Shown here piece after piece: positions 22,119-22,585 of a stretch of DNA of 22,585 nt. Every line of letters begins with the position of its first letter. The first letter of the stretch is position 1. The DNA is from JAJZIH01 sp021785265. Lineage in GTDB: Bacteria > Pseudomonadota > Gammaproteobacteria > JAKAQQ01. The DNA lies in NCBI GenBank assembly GCA_027338645.1, contig DAHWSH010000027.1, positions 1-22,585 on the forward strand, in the 5' to 3' direction. The notes beneath the pieces were generated by a model that was given only the letters and a program-made list of their open reading frames with translations, searched no databases and had not been told where the DNA came from. A program made the position numbers and the translations under genes.

Positions 22119-22585
22119 ATGAACCGATGGGGCAGAGTCCTTTTAACCGGTAGTGGTCTCCTGCTCGCAGCTGCCATGGCTTGGGCGGCGACTCCAGCGC
22201 CCTCCCGGGCGCCATCGCCCAAGACACTCTGGATACAAATTCGCTTTCTTGAGCGGACGCATGCCGTCATGCCCCGGAGCCAAGTATTCCAGCCCGGTTC
22301 ACGCACGGTCGATCCCTATACCGTCGATCTGGCCAATGACCTCGCACGGGAGGCAATTCTGCGGGCCGGGGGAATCCGGCGCGTCATCCGGTATCCCGGA
22401 GGGAGCCTCGTCGTCAAGGAAAACTACGACCCGAACCGGAAACTGGACGGAGTGACCGCCATGCTTAAGCTTCCCGGTTACGATCCCTCCGACCGCAACT
22501 GGCTCATGGCAGCCTACAGCCCCCAGGGTCGGGTCGTCGCCTATGGCCAGGTGGCCTCGTGCATCGCCTGCCATGCCATGGTCAG
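22119..22585 (+). CDS. Secreted cytochrome P460-like c-type heme protein (partial, runs off the window)
   Basis: At least 155 codons, open to the window end. Signal peptide: WGRVLLTGSGLLLAAAMAWA, cleaved near AWA-ATP. The mature part has SRTVDPYTVDLANDLAREAI, then GGSLVVKENYDPNRKLDGVT, AMLKLPGYDPSDRNWLMAAY and SPQGRVVAYGQVASCIACHA. The CIACH sequence is a covalent heme c site. KENYDxNrkl, the Y.p.G.v...G sequence and a C-terminal CxxCH are the pattern of cytochrome P460 and cytochrome c'-beta. These periplasmic proteins oxidise hydroxylamine or bind NO; which applies here is unknown. The ribosome site GGAGGGGAG lies about ten bases before the ATG. It follows lolB by 36 bases and may share its transcript. 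No stop is visible. Confidence 0.8.
   Translation, partial: MNRWGRVLLTGSGLLLAAAMAWAATPAPSRAPSPKTLWIQIRFLERTHAVMPRSQVFQPGSRTVDPYTVDLANDLAREAILRAGGIRRVIRYPGGSLVVKENYDPNRKLDGVTAMLKLPGYDPSDRNWLMAAYSPQGRVVAYGQVASCIACHAMV

Noticed and set aside
1..22585. CRISPR array, riboswitch or rRNA
   Set aside because: No regularly spaced direct repeats, no recognisable aptamer before crcB (its 5' end is lost) and no rRNA sequence were seen.

Overview
The window is GC-rich bacterial DNA. Its housekeeping gene order points to a gammaproteobacterium or a close relative. coaBC-dut runs toward pyrE, which is divergent from an ExoA/Crc-type exonuclease gene. An asmA-mutY-yggX series and a TPR gene followed by lolB are arrangements known from Pseudomonas and related genera. 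Placement below class level is not possible from this sequence alone.

Layout. 1-5.8 kb: coaBC and dut (coenzyme A and dUMP synthesis) overlap head to tail and converge on pyrE. Divergent from pyrE is exoA, which overlaps an AmpG-like transporter gene, followed by a PLP-dependent sulfur amino acid enzyme. A hairpin at 5821-5841 separates this block from a DHA2 (EmrB/QacA-type) drug exporter on the minus strand.

7.5-14.95 kb: a block of accessory and largely decayed DNA. It holds a large secreted beta-propeller protein with about eleven Asp-box repeats. It also holds the remains of a compact operon: the 3' end of crcB, a twice-frameshifted DUF190 gene, an intact histidine phosphatase and an internally deleted MFS permease gene. 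A degenerate IS3-family element cuts the permease gene. Beyond the IS end are an apparently intact TacA/TacT-type toxin-antitoxin pair with its own promoter and operator, a transposase scrap, and a fragment resembling a Fic-protein C-terminus. The block stops at the 3' end of tRNA-Phe, a classic integration position, although no duplicated attachment site was found.

14.95-19.64 kb (minus strand): tRNA-Gly, asmA, mutY, yggX, a JmjC/cupin_8 oxygenase gene and tRNA-Phe follow one another. The theme is envelope maintenance, oxidative DNA repair and iron handling. 19.75-22.6 kb (plus strand): a secreted TPR protein gene overlaps lolB (lipoprotein insertion in the outer membrane). Next comes the start of a secreted cytochrome P460-like c-type heme protein that runs off the window.

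The main results beyond routine annotation are the decayed island with its surviving toxin-antitoxin locus, the identification of the crcB-DUF190 remnant, a predicted leaderless exoA transcript, and several tightly overlapping signals. I did not find a clearly new defence or metabolic system. The large Asp-box protein and the JmjC oxygenase are the least explained intact genes.
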